From assembly GCF_026212465.1 (NCBI RefSeq), contig NC_080047.1, forward strand, positions 43,496,059 through 43,560,058: a DNA stretch of 64,000 nucleotides, written 5' to 3'. The DNA comes from Amaranthus tricolor (taxonomy: Eukaryota; Streptophyta; Magnoliopsida; Caryophyllales; Amaranthaceae). Shown one piece after another: positions 1 through 12,141 of the stretch (position 1 is the stretch's first letter; each line of letters opens with the position of its first letter). The notes below the pieces were generated by a model. That model was not told the DNA's origin. It saw only the letters and a list, made by a program, of their open reading frames with translations, and ran no database searches. A program made the position numbers and the translations under genes.

Positions 1-1360
1 GTATAATTATGTATGGCATACTTTCCTAGTAATTATGTATCCATTCATAATTTACACAGTAGAATCAAGAATAGTAAAAGCTAATAAGACATGTTATGCA
101 TAGAAAGTAAGGTGCAGACGTAATATCCGAGAAATCAGGCATAGTAAATGGTATTAGATGCTGCAATGTTTTACTGTTAATCGAATTAAAGCAGTAGAAT
201 TATGTAACAAGCATCCTTGTAAGTACTCCTATGTACTATTGAATTCGCACATCTTCAACGCGAGTTTTTTTATAGCAAATGTAGCAATTGGATAGCAGAA
301 GTATTCAACATTTCCAATTCATACGTATCTCAATTTTCGACACACTTAAACATTTCTCATCAAAAGGTTTAAAATGTAAGATCCATTAACCAGTAGCTTA
401 TGCCCCGGGCAACATAGTTAACCAGACAACAATTTGACAACAATATGTTATTGATTATTGTATACGGTGGCAAGGCACTAGGCAGCAACATACTTTTTCC
501 AAATTGCAACAAGAACTACCTAAGTTGTTAGACAAAGTTCACCGCATATCAGTAAATTTCTGGTTATGTAGCACAAGCTTCCATTGCTTAAAACGGTAGT
601 CATTTCATTAGATCAAACAACTTCACCAAAATCAATCAGCAGATCCCAACATATTTATTTGAGTTGGCATCTCTCAACTCTTATATTCAACCAAGACATG
701 AAATGTTTCAAAATTGGTCCACGTGACCTAGACCAGCGAGCTAATTTGCAAAATGCAAAACCTGACTGAAACTACATAGATCTAATCCAAAATAACTGCG
801 TATCTTCAAATCCAGTACAATCAAAATCGTTCAAACCATCAGATCTAACGAAAATCATAATCGCAAATTCCATTGCTCACCATTACCAACCAAATTCAAC
901 TCAACATCACATCTCAATTCCAAAGCACAAATCAACCAGTTTTTCATACCAACTCACTACAATTACGACGAAGTTGTAATCGCAAAAGCGTTATATCATC
1001 ATTTCCAAAAATAAAATCAACTCAAAATCAGTAGACATAACTCTAAATCACAAACCAACTATAAACAACCACTTAAACTCATAATTCACAATAAAATCCT
1101 GTAAAATCATTCATCAATCAAAGAATAAAAAAATCAGAAACAGAAAAACTTACAGAATCAACGCAAATTCAGAAACAAAATCAAAATTACTGCAAACAAA
1201 GACAAAAACCTAAAATATTGTTGAAAATGTTGATCGATACCTGACTGAATATCAAGCGAATAGTAACGAAATGAGAGGAGAGAGAAAGAGTGAGCGAGTG
1301 AGAGTGAGAGAGTGAGAGAGTGAGAAAAATATCAATTCCTTCTCAAGGTTTATAAATGAA
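1..1360 (-). promoter_or_regulatory. Candidate promoter and 5' leader of a minus-strand gene running off the left edge
   Basis: Read on the minus strand, a TATA-like TTTATAAA lies at 1349-1357. It is followed by a CT-rich stretch (the GA-rich microsatellite at 1265-1325 on the plus strand), typical of plant 5' leaders. A CAG|GTATCG donor-like site follows near 1241, and another possible donor (GTAAG) near 1152. From there to position 1 no long open frame is visible, so this would be leader plus first intron, with the coding part outside the window. The layout is inferred from promoter and splice-like signals only; no protein supports it. Confidence 0.35.
1265..1325. repeat. GA/GAGT-rich microsatellite
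   Basis: Short purine-rich run made of GAGA and GAGT units. On the minus strand it is a CT-rich tract just downstream of the TATA-like sequence at 1349-1357, which fits a 5' leader tract. Confidence 0.8.
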
Positions 1361-1757
1361 AAGGGATTGGATCGTACGGTTTATAATTATTCCCTCCTTT
1401 TCAAACCATCATAGTTTAAATACCGTCGATTCGATTCAACCGACGGTTGCGATTTTGTTTTAGTTTGCCAGCCATTATCGAAATATAATGGTTTAAATTA
1501 TCCGGATTCGGATATCCTGGTTTGTCGGGTGAAAATTACAATCCGGGTCAATTAAAATAAACCAGATATACAGAATACGGATATGCTTCCATTGGATTTT
1601 AATAGTTACTACCGTTCCTGTAGCAATTACAGTTCATCAATTGATCTTATAGGGTATACATTTCTCTATGTATAATGTAAAACATATTCAAGTGAGATTT
1701 TTTTTTATTCGTCTTAATGCATAATTTTTAATAATATTAACTTTTTAGAATTTATTA

Positions 1758-2011
1758 CTCCCTCCCTTCTCTATTGTTCTTCCTATTTGGGATATTCCGT
1801 TATAAGGAGAGAGAGAAATTTATTAATATTTTTGACATATATTTAAAAGATAAAATATATCTATGTGATATCTCGTTAGATTCGCCTTAATGTATACTTT
1901 TTTATTATGTATTTTTTATAATTTTTTATTATATGTATTTAGAAATATTGAGGTTTAAAATTTACATTAAAAACTGTACAAAAAGTAAAGAACAAAAAGA
2001 AACAGATGGAG
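1758..2011. mobile_element. Stowaway-like MITE (254 bp, diverged)
   Basis: The left end reads CTCCCTCCCTTCTCTATTG and the right end, reverse-complemented, CTCCATCTGTTTCTTTTTG. TA dinucleotides flank both sides (1756-1757 and 2012-2013). AT-rich interior without coding sequence. The CTCCCTCC start and TA target are typical of Stowaway (Tc1/mariner-derived) MITEs. The inverted repeats have decayed. Confidence 0.6.
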
Positions 2012-2013
2012 TA

Positions 2014-4444
2014 TCATATGAAATTAAACATATTAAAAATTAAAATCGTATATCGAATAACGTGAAAAAAAAAAGTGTAGCAACTATTCAAAACCAAATA
2101 AAGTATTTGTTTAAACAAGATCTAGTATCAAAAATTTAATTTTTGGGCACATAAATTATAATAGTTGGACTATTCAACGTTTCTTACGTTAAGATCATCA
2201 ACCGTTGGACAAAGAGTGTTTGAATGCCACGCGCATTTGTATTATTGCAAAGTTTATTCGAGATCTCTTGTACAGTGAAGCAAGCTGGCAAGCAAATGTT
2301 TCTGCAGAGTAGGTCTAATGGAGTTATCACTTGAATTATTTTATACTAAAACCATTTCTATTTTTGATATGCCAACAAATTTTATGAAGTTTTTATTTTC
2401 TATTTTGTGTTTTTATTTATAGTACAAATTTTGAATAAATATGAAGTATTATTTATTTTTATTTAATATTTTAATAATATTTTTGGTCTCACATATTTTC
2501 TATTAACTTTAATAACAATTTATGTCTTTATAATCTTCATATATTTTCGACTAAATCTTTGAAAAAAAATTATTAGTTGTGATTCTTATATTTTTTTTCA
2601 CTAACTTTCTTATAATTCTTTTTTTTATGTCTATTTCTTCTATTAAATTTATTATGTAATAAAATAATATATTCACTATCTAAAGAATTCTATTTTTCTT
2701 AATTTTTATGAACATTTCTTATGAGAACTTCTTTAGAAAAACAAAAGGATTTCTATTTTTATGTTTTTGATATTCTATAAATAAAAGTTGACCATCAATT
2801 TGTGTTTGACCAACATTAATACCAATATACCCTAGTATACGACTCATACGAGTACACTAAAATAAATACAGAATTTGTATTATTGCTCAAAATTACCGAG
2901 ATAGAAAATACTCCCCATTAATATGTCTTAATTTTCACATTGTTCATTTCTAAATGGTTAATTAATAACATAAAAATAATATATTTGGGTATTTTGAGTT
3001 AGCTTAATACTTATGGAAACTCTCATTACTTACTGAGCAAGTTTCCTCTTCTCATCTTTCATTGTAGGAGTTCTCTACTCTTTCCTTGAATAATAACAAC
3101 AATAATAAACCTTTTAAGTAGTGTTGAATCTTCACATTGTTTATTTAGTATCACGAAAATAATACTTTTTAAATAGAAATGATTCGATATGATTTGATTT
3201 TTCAACCCATAAATTTAAATAGATTCAGAACAATTCAACTTAAATTTGATTCCAATGATTCGTTGACACTAAAATATTTCATATTAATCATATTGTTAAG
3301 TACTACTTATTTAGCAAGAGTAACAATTAAAACAATACATAATAATATATGTTATAAATTACAATTAATTTAGCATCGATTTTTATGTTAGTCAGTCTTA
3401 TTAATTTTACACTTTTGACTATAAACTTACTTTTTTTTAATGCAATGGGCAAATTTTTTTTTTTCTTAAACTTTCTTTCATGTAAAAACAAATAGTGCTA
3501 ATTGAGATAAACAGAGAGTATATTTACATAACACAATGAAAAAGTTCCAATGCTTCATGGTAGCACATCCCATAACTACCTATCTAGTTTGTTATGAAAA
3601 TAGAGGACAAAATCCAATATGCAAATGTAGCAAAACAACCACATGATATGAAGGGCTGGACACATGCATGTTTGATACCTGCACATGCCTCTGCTATAAC
3701 TTAAACCTGCCTGTTCATCTTTCATTACACAGTTATGAAAGTAATGCCAGCCGTATAAAATTAGGGTTCGGAAATGTTTGAGCGAGTTTCGAGTAAAGTA
3801 ATTCAAGCGGAGTGAATTTGTCAATCAGATTTGAATTAAATATATGTGGATTATCTTTGAATTGAGTCAAGATATACTCGATAATTATGATTAATCGGAA
3901 CCAATCTAAATATCTCTACTTTAAATGTTTTTTTTACTTTTTTGCTACTTGTGTTTTGTAGCATATATTAATAACCCTAGTTGATGTTTAAAGTACCATA
4001 CTATTTATATGTGAATGGTCAGCAGATTTTGAGTATGATAATTCAAACCAAGTTAATATAGAAACTTGTGCTTACATAATTATTTTGTCATTCTAATTTG
4101 ATATTTGCATATGATATGAGTTATTTTCAAGTAAAATTAAATTATATATACTCAATTTCGATTAATCGGGTTAAATTTAGAGGACATCTGTAGTTAAAGG
4201 TTTCTTTGCTACTTCTGTAATATACAAGCATCCATTAACCCAAGTTGATATTTAACCATGGGATGTAGGTAACCTGTTAGTAGCAAGCTAGATTATAGAT
4301 AGCGACCCTTGCTTGTACTCTAAATTTAAGCATCTTTCTTTGTCTATTTCCTACCTAATAGGTGGTTTAGAAAACAATATTCAATACTCTCTGGATATAA
4401 ATAATATAATATCCTGAAAAGAGATAAAATGATTTTATAAGTTA
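2014..4444. other. AT-rich intergenic sequence, no gene seen
   Basis: The open frames here are short, AT-driven and without recognisable motifs. No RNA gene or intact transposon found. Confidence 0.6.
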
Positions 4445-4722
4445 CTCTCCTAAACTCACAAAAAACTTAAGTTGATAGCTGGGTCCTAAGATATGTTATT
4501 ACTCTAACACGTCCCCTCACACGAGAGTCTTTTGGGTTAGAACTGTGGATGCAATAATACAGACCCTTCTCATATTTGGTGCTAATATTCCACTTTAAAT
4601 GAGAGGTGGTTGAGATTTAAACTCGTGAGCTCTTGTCACTTGGCTTTGATACCATGTCAAAGAACCAACTAAACCAAAAGCTTTGGTTGATGATTAAAGC
4701 CCTAGAATTTGTTATTACTTAA
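4445..4722 (-). mobile_element. TRIM (terminal-repeat retrotransposon in miniature), copy 1
   Basis: Two short direct terminal repeats (about 4445-4509 and 4655-4722) read on the minus strand as TGTTAGAGT...TTGACA. Next to the right repeat, the reverse complement of a methionine-tRNA primer-binding site (TGGTATCAAA) ends at 4654. Next to the left repeat lies a polypurine-like tract (CGTCCCCTCACACGAG on the plus strand). No coding capacity. It matches the copies at 35.0 kb and 45.5 kb in plan and sequence. Terminal repeats are about 65-70 bp. Confidence 0.65.
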
Positions 4723-5636
4723 ACAATATCCAAATTTCCTTTTTAGTCTGTCTCAATAAATTTATTTTATTTTTTTCTTATTCAAATATTTAACATCTAA
4801 TTCACGTATCTTTCCGTTTTCGACTTTTTTATAAAAAATTTCACTTTATTATTTTATTAATTTTCGTACAAGGAGGGAGTAACAACTAAGGGATAGAATG
4901 GATCTGTTCTTAATTTGTCATATTAGATTAAGATGTCCTGTCCACAATGTTGGAAGGAAGAGATCAAGCTGAGTTGTGACCTAAGTTGCACTCAATCGGA
5001 TATAATAGAAAAAATAGATTATTTAATAATTGTGATTTGTTTCTTGTGATAATTTTTTTTCTTAAATAAGAAAAAACTACTCAATACCCATGCAAAAATG
5101 AGCGTTTACTCGTCTTAATACCAAGCCTACCCAGCAATGGCTAGCTTCTTTAATGGATATAGGGAGACTTTTTCATGATTTCTCAAGACTGAATTAAGGG
5201 ATAGACATTTGCCTTATTCCTCAGTTCTTACACGTAGGTCTATTAAAAAGGTGAGAATGTTATATTCTGATCATTTGAACTCAGCCAGTCGACTCTTGAT
5301 TGATTAAATCATTTTTTATTTTCTGCCTGCAAGATTCATAAACCTGAGTTTTACCTGTGCATAATCCGAAAGGCTAGTAATTACAATTTGCAACTATTCA
5401 ACTGGTCTAATACGCACTTTTTGTTTTAAAGTGATCACTTATAATTTTAAAATAATCATTTTTTGTAGTTGTTAATGTGATTACTTATAACCTTAAAACA
5501 ATCACTTACGATCTTAAAGTAATCAATTGAAGAAATAGGCTAATATATGGGCTTGTGTCGTGATAAAACGGTCTCATACAAAATGAGTTGAAAATAATAA
5601 TAATAATAATACCACACAAGCTGAAAATAATAATAA
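4723..5636. other. Intergenic; MITE end and AT-rich repeats
   Basis: A GGAGGGAGTA motif at 4871-4880 looks like one end of a Stowaway element whose other end I cannot place. At 5420-5590 the ATCACTTATAA-type words and the GGTCTCATAC terminus recur at 9.8-10.0 kb and near 61.2 kb, suggesting a shared small repeat family. No gene seen. Confidence 0.4.
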
Positions 5637-6593
5637 GAAAAATTATAAGAAACTACCTTTTCTATAGGTCTATTTGCAAAAAATTACCTTATGTATTTTT
5701 TTTTTTTTGCAAAAAACTACCTAATGTAATATATTTCTTTGCAAATAACTACCACTTAACAAAAATCGTGACTTGACCGTTAAGTTTAAAGGTTTGACCA
5801 ATTTGAGAGGTTAAAAGTTGTCTATGTGGCAGTATCCCATTGGTCCTCGTATTTTTAAATAAATAAAAATTAAAACACATAAATTAACAAAAATAAATAA
5901 AAAGATATTTGAAGTAATTTTTACCCATCATAACGATATTTTTTCAAAAAATGAACGTGGCGATTACCCTAATAGATTAACTCTTTCGAAAATCCGGTCT
6001 AAACAAGTACTTATTCACCTATTTTCCGACACGTAAACCGAAAAAAATACTTAACATCATTTTTACCCATCATAACGATGATTTTTGAAAAAACGGACGT
6101 CATTTTGAAAAAACAGTCAAAACAAGTACTTATTCGTCTGTTTCCGACACGTAATCAGAAAAGATTTTTAACGCCATTTTTACCCATCATAATGATATAT
6201 TTTCAAAAAACGGACATCACGATTATCCTTATGGGGTAACTTTTTCGTAAATAAGTGCTTGTTCCGATCGGAGTTTCGAAAGAGTTACCCCATAAGGATA
6301 ATCGCAACGTCCGTTTTTTGAATAAATATCATTATGATGAGTAAAAATAACATCAAGTATCTTTTATTTTTTCTGTTAATTTATGTTTTTTAATTTTTAA
6401 TTATTTAAAAATACGAGGACTAATGATATACTACCATATAGACAACTTAACCTCTCAGATTGATCAAACTCTCAAACTTAACAGTTAATTAACGTTTTCT
6501 GTTAAGTGGTAATTATTTGTAGAGAAATATATACTATCATAAGATAATTTTTACATATATATCTATAAATAAGACAGTTTTTAATAATTTTTC
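5637..6593. mobile_element. Fold-back / long inverted-repeat element (957 bp), probably MULE-like
   Basis: The two ends are long imperfect inverted repeats. The left arm runs rightwards from GAAAAATTATAAG at 5637; the right arm runs leftwards from TAATTTTTC at 6593. The arms share many blocks, for example AACTACCACTTAAC on the left with GTTAAGTGGTAATTATT on the right, and CCATTGGTCCTCGTATTTTT with AAAATACGAGGACTAATG. The middle (5920-6340) contains direct repeats of ACCCATCATAACGAT and CAAGTACTTATTC, partly inverted. Flanks are (ATA)n on both sides, so the exact target duplication cannot be read. No coding potential. Confidence 0.6.
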
Positions 6594-6914
6594 ATAATAA
6601 TAATAATACCAGACCTAAGCAAAAATTAAGGAGGGCGGGCCAGCTTATACTATGCTATAGAAAGTGCTCCCTAAATCCACCAACCATTTTTAAGACATAG
6701 TCTTTATAATAGACCCACAATGATATAGGTAAAGTAAAGTCGAGATATAATGAGATTTGAGATGATTGAATGATTGTTGTTGAATAATAAGCTAAAAAGT
6801 TTAATGTATATTATATGTGAATTTTTTATTTATTTGAGTAACTAGCAAATAACTTAAATTTTTATATTTATCTTTTCTCATCTTGTTATATGAACCTTTC
6901 AAATGCTTCGTATA

Positions 6915-8900
6915 AGATGATTGTTATTTATGGATGGATACTATAAGAGGGGGTTGAATTGTTGTATGAGTTAGTTATAGCGTTTTTTAAATTTTTTGCA
7001 AAATTAAAGACTTGAACTTGTAAAGCATAAATGAAGGAGAAACTATATTTTACGTGGAAACCTTCTAGGTCTAAATAGAAGGAAAAACCACGACCCCCCG
7101 GGATTTCAAATTCTCTATTATGTTTTAGGCAATTCGTTACAATTACATAAAACAAACAAAAGTAGGCCAACAACTCTCTTTCTCTTTCTCTTTTTCTCGC
7201 TTCTCACGAAGCTCACTTTCTCTCAGCTTCACTCAAGCTATCACGAGTCACTGGCCTACTATTAAGTTCCTCTCCAAACTTAATGTCTCTGGGAACAACC
7301 CCTTGTTCCCAGTCTCCAGCTTCGAGTAAGCTATCACGAGACACAAACATCTTGAACTTAACTCTAAGTTCTCAGCTTTCTTGTGTGGATTCACTCAAAT
7401 CCCTCTTCTCTAAATTACAAGAGTTTTCTCAAACTCTCTATACCTCTCTCGAAGTACAAACTCATCGTTGGATGAGTATAAAATTCTACTTATAATGAAA
7501 CTTTAGATTATAAAACTCAAACTGTACGTGAAATTCAATACTTATAAAGCACATTCTTTAATGAAGTAAACACTCTTGAGGAGTGAATACCCCATGGTGG
7601 AATTGTGGAGACTCACTTTCTAATTCATTAAAGGAAGTCATTATATAAGAATGAGAAAAGTTATTTTCGACCAGTTAACTTCCCACTACTTCTCATTAGT
7701 TATATAACTTTCATGATTTATATTTTGGAAAGTGGAAATATAATGTATTCCCCTTAACACCCATCTTCCTATATTTAAAGGTGGTGTTTATGACTTTTAC
7801 TTTTTCAATTTTAATTTACGTTAAACATAATTTTGCTTTATAAGAAATCTTTTCACTGTAAAATATAATTTTGTTTTACATAAATTCTTTTCAAATAATT
7901 CCATAAAAATATAATAAAATCATATTTAAAAAGATATATTTTTTCTTATAAAACAGTTAGATAAAATAACTATTAAAAAGATGAGATATTTTCTCCTAAA
8001 AAATAGCAAACTAAAATAAAAATATCTCCACTTTAATAATTATTTTCACTTTAACTCTCCTATTTTCACTCCACTTTTTAAGGAATTATTTTACTAAAGG
8101 AGTTGATTATTTCAAACAAAAACTTCTTAGCAAAACATGGACTAAAAATCTTCTATCTTCACTCCACTTTTTAAGGGACGTTTTTTCTAAAGGAATTGAT
8201 TATTTCAAATAAAAAAAATCTCTTAATAAAACGTGGACTATTTATAGCAAATTTTATCTTTTTAACTTCTTATTTTAAAAAAAATCATTTTAATAATAAT
8301 TAAATTATTAAATTACTGATTTTTATCATTGTATACCTTATTGTGTTTTACGCAGATCTATTAGCCATATATTCATTAGAGTGTTCCTAAACTGACTTAT
8401 ACTCGTTCTGTTAGGGACAGTGATTTATTTGTTCCTAAACTGACTAATTCCTAAACTGACTTGTTCCAGAATAGACTCTTGTTTCTTCCCGTATATTAAC
8501 ATATTCTATGTTTCATCATACTTACATGAAGCCTAGTACTACTTGAATCTTCATGTCTCTGATGATTGACTTCGACTCTGAAGCTTCTCTTCAGAATTTC
8601 TCAGTTTGACTTTAAGCTTTCAGACTTGATTTTTAGGAACATTGCATTGTCACTGACTTATCAACAAGAAAATAACAAATTATTAGCCGGGAACAGTAGA
8701 CCTCCTGTCTACCCTTTAACATCCTCAACAAATTTCAACTTTTCTGGTATCACAGATTATCACAACTTCCTTGACCAAGTCTTTACGTAGTCTCATCAAC
8801 GATTCTTCTCCAGATCGGATATCTTTCCTGTACGATCTCTTAAAAATAAACTGTTTATTTATTTTGTTGTATGCTTTAAAATAACTTTTCAAGTTATTAA
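6915..8900. other. Repeat-rich intergenic block, possible retrotransposon remnant
   Basis: Begins with ATACTATAAGAGGGGGTTGAA and soon carries TTTTACGTGGAAACC...GGAAAAACCACG, words I associate with terminal parts of plant copia-type retrotransposons. A near repeat of CAAGCTATCACGAG (7230) appears at 7330. No reverse transcriptase or integrase frame, primer-binding site or partner LTR was found. The assignment is tentative. Confidence 0.25.
8060..8245. repeat. Two-copy tandem duplication (about 95 bp)
   Basis: TTCACTCCACTTTTTAAGG followed by TTTTCTAAAGG(A)ATTGATTATTTCAAA and ACTTAGCAAAACATGGACTA-like sequence occurs at about 8060-8155 and again at about 8156-8245 with scattered changes. Non-coding. 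Confidence 0.65.
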
Positions 8901-9216
8901 TGTTTTTGGAAACTTTTATATTCATAACCAATAACTTGTTCATGGACATCTTAACACAAATATTAATTTAATAATCATCATTTATTTATTGTCATCAAAA
9001 TTAATCATAAGTCAACAATGACTAACTTCACTAAAGTTTGAGAAAAAATAATCCTAAATAGGTTCGATTTTAGTCCATCCTTTCAAAATAAGATCAACAT
9101 ACAATTGCGTAAAGTATCAAAAAATTTACTATCAATTTGTAATATGTGAAAACTTTGGTGTGGTAAAATTTATGACAGAACTATAATTTATAAACATGAT
9201 AGCCAATTATGCTAAC

Positions 9217-9585
9217 TTGAGGTGTTCAACCGGCGGGGCAGGTCGAGTCAAAATTTAAATGGATCGTATTGGGCCGTTGCGGTGGGTCATGTCAAATTTA
9301 AATGGGTCGGAGGTTAAAGCCCGTTTAAACCTGACCCACTTTGACCCGTTTTAAAAAGTTCATTTAATAGTTTTTTCTAATTTATGGCCCGTTGGGTCGA
9401 CCCAACTATGTATATAATAATATCATACAAAAATATATAAAGGAAAAGTGGTAATTTTTTTGCAACTAATTTCTATAATTATCCGACCCTACCCCATTAC
9501 GCCAAGGCCCGTTAATGACCCGACCCGTTAAAATGTAACTCGACCCTTGACCCGTTAGATCGATCCGTCCCGTTAAACACCTCTA
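9217..9585. mobile_element. hAT-type MITE, GAGGTGTTyAAC family, copy A (369 bp)
   Basis: Terminal inverted repeats are TTGAGGTGTTCAAC (left) and TAGAGGTGTTTAAC (right, reverse-complemented). The flanking 8-mers ATGCTAAC (9209-9216) and ATACTAAC (9586-9593) match at 7 of 8 bases, consistent with an aged 8-bp hAT target duplication. The subterminal regions are rich in GACCCG/CGGGTC, and the middle is AT-rich. Related copies lie at 38025-38385 and 53372-53697. Confidence 0.65.
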
Positions 9586-10110
9586 ATACTAACATATATA
9601 ATATATTATATGACTATGACCATTAGATTAAGCTTTCTTTGTGTTGGTTTTTTGACATATGAAACACTTTTTTTTTTCTGAAAATCACATTAGTAATACA
9701 TTCAAATGTTTTTGACCATATATTCTTATCATGCATTCAAATGTTTTTGAAAATATATTGTTATCATATTTGATGCACAGTCTAAATAAGTACACAAATT
9801 TTAAAATGAGACTGTCTTACGGTGATACTATTTCTATTGAACCGATCCAATTTATATTTACTATCTTAAAATTATCACTTTTAATAGTTTTAAAGTGTTT
9901 ACTTATAACCTTAAAATAATCACGTATAATTTTAAACTTATCAATTAGAAAAATAAACTAATTATATAAGCTCGTATAATGATGCTGATGGTCACATACA
10001 ATGTACAAGACTTAGTTGTAATAGATTAGTTTAACAGTTTAGTTGCTTTGTTTGGTTAGTGGGAGTTTCTAAAATGTTTCATGAGCCTATTAAACTTTGG
10101 GCCACACCAT
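9586..10110. other. Intergenic; member of a GAGAC/GTCTC small-repeat family
   Basis: At about 9800-9990 a TGAGACTGTCTTACGGTGAT start is followed by ATCACTTTTAATAG and ACTTATAACCTTAAAATAATCAC. Related sequence occurs at 5.4-5.6 kb and 61.15-61.3 kb. No gene seen. Confidence 0.4.
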
Positions 10111-10119
10111 TTAATAGTT

Positions 10120-10343
10120 GAATTTTTGAAATTCTTAAGTGAAAAAAAAAATAATTAAATAAACTAACTTTCAAACAATTTCCAAAAGTAAGCGTCCGTA
10201 CCCCAAAGCTGTGCTTTGAAGCTGTTCGCAGTTAGTAACTGCGAACAGCATATAAGACAAACTAGCTGTTCGCAGTTACTAACTGCGAACAGCTATTTTA
10301 ATTTGTCTTATATGCTGTTCGCAGTTACTAACTGCGAACAGCT
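10120..10343. repeat. Left terminal inverted repeat of the 2.0-kb MULE
   Basis: About 220 bp, repeated inverted at 11922-12141. It ends in three 27-bp near-perfect palindromes separated by ATATAAGACAAA / TTTGTCTTATAT, so the separators are also mutually inverted and the region can fold into nested hairpins. Confidence 0.85.
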
Positions 10344-10599
10344 AAGTAAATTTTTTTTTCCTTTATTTTTGAGTTGTTTGTTATTGTAATTGCACTAGAG
10401 ACATTAAAATAGGTAATTACAAGTCGATGTATCTTTAAGGCGGCATGATTCATCGCCAAAACTCCGATCATTCATAAGTCAATTAAATATATATGCAACA
10501 AAATATATACAAATGTTTGAAATATACAAGTCAATTAAAATATATATATATATATATGTACATAGTCGATCCAAATACACAAAAGGTAATCGTTAACGC

Positions 10600-11203
10600 T
10601 CATGAACCCTCATCTACCCTATCCAACTGGGTTGGTCTCCTTCGCCTCCTACGATAGAAAGAGTCGTTCGCGTGACGCTCTGACAGTGGAGGGGACTGGT
10701 ACTGTGATGGCTGTGATGGCCCAGCCTGTGAGGTCCCTGCAGCGTCAACGGGATATGAATGATCCATCTCCTCCAAATGGTAGTCATAAGAAGGAGAGCA
10801 TGCCATGTGCGTATGGGAGGTAGCCTCACCTAGAGGGAGATGAAATGTATGCGTCTCCTGACGCCATCTCTCGACCAGTGCCGTGAAAATGGCACGGTCA
10901 ACTCTGCCGTATGCTACGAGGTGAAAGTCGTATAACCTCGTTAGCTCTAAGTATGGGATGATCCTATCATCGATCACCCATGGAACAGAATCTGGATGCC
11001 TGGTGCCCAGCGTTTTCGCATCAGACACCTAAGAATATTGAAATATAAATAAGTTACTTGTATGTACGCAATAGTAAAATGTAAATCATAACTATCGTAA
11101 ACTAACCTGGGCATCCCAAAGAGGAGTACTCCTGTGCAGGGCTGTGCTCATGCTGCATGGTTAACACACTAGGGTCTACGGGTCCTGGAGCTGCTGGATC
11201 CAT
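10600..11203 (-). pseudogene. Plant mobile domain (PMD / MAIN-like) gene, broken and internally deleted
   Basis: Exon 1 (11203 to 11107) starts MDPAAPGPVDPSVLTMQHEH, and the donor CAG|GTTAGT is at 11106. Exon 2 (11028 to 10600, acceptor TTCTTAG) reads VSDAKTLGTRHPDSVPWVID and on through LVERWRQETHTFHLPLGEAT, a hallmark start of the plant mobile domain. PMD proteins (MAIN, MAIL1 and relatives) are nuclear proteins and are also carried by transposons. Two lesions are visible. In exon 1 the frame after MQHEH is off by one relative to the frame that gives RSTPLWDAQ before the donor; this is explained if 10 bases at 11134-11143 are an insertion. In exon 2, after GEAT, the rest of the domain is missing and the frame goes straight to a Ser/Pro/Gln-rich tail ending RRRRRRPTQLDRVDEGS. 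As spliced, translation would stop two codons into exon 2. The gene lies wholly inside the MULE. The family is recognised from memory. Confidence 0.75.
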
Positions 11204-11921
11204 CTCCTGTACTCCTGTGTTCGAGTTAGTTTTAGTTAATATTACTATTATGTTCGTATGACCTCTTATCGATCATGGGCATGAAGTAATGTTCGTATGT
11301 ACTTGCATAACTTTGACTAGTAATGTTCAAATCCATGTTCGAATTGCAAGCAAACAACTTACGTCTTCCCCCAACATACTATAGTGACGCGAAATGATTA
11401 TAATCTTTTTTGGTCTACAAATTATTCAAATCCATAATGTAGCCAAGTTCATACATATATAATACACATAATCCAAATAATAAATCAATTCATAAGTTCA
11501 CAAATAACATTTCTAATACCAACATCAACATCAACATTTTCTAATAATATTTAAATAATACAACAACATTACTTCAAAATCCAACATAAAGCTATAAAAA
11601 CAATTAGAAATTACCTTCAATGCTTATGGATGATTAAGATTAGTCTTGATTTAACCACTACAAACCTACATTTGAATAAATAAACAAATTTGATTAAAAC
11701 CCTAAAATCCAAATATACACCAAAAAAACACAAAAAAATTTACCTTTGCGCAAGCTATAGTATCCCACACTAATTTTGAAGTGCCAAATTGAAAGAGGAT
11801 TGCACGATTTGATGGAATGAATCAATGGTTTTAGAGGGAGAAGGTGGAAATGTCGAGTGAAGTGGGTTTTTGAATTGGGATTTTGCGAAAAACAGAAACT
11901 GATCTGATTTTGTAAATCAGG

Positions 11922-12141
11922 TCTGTTCGCAGTTAGTAACAGCGAACAGCATATAAGACAAAATAGCTGTTCGCAGTTAGTAACTGCGAACAGCTAGTTT
12001 GTCTTATATGCTGTTCGCAGTTACTAACTGCGAACAGCTCCAAAGCACAGCTTTGGGGTACGAACGCTTACTTTTGGAAATTGTTTGAAAGTTAGTTTAT
12101 TTAATTAATTTTTTTTTTTCACTTAAGAATTTCAAAAATTC
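11922..12141. repeat. Right terminal inverted repeat of the 2.0-kb MULE
   Basis: Reverse complement of 10120-10343 with only a few differences, for example AGTAACAGCG in the palindrome at 11923-11949 and GGTACGAACGC against GCGTCCGTACC near the ends. Confidence 0.85.

Noticed and set aside
10602..10829. Overlapping open frames on both strands at the PMD relic
   Set aside because: Only the 10600-11028 minus frame matches a known family (plant mobile domain); the others are shadows.
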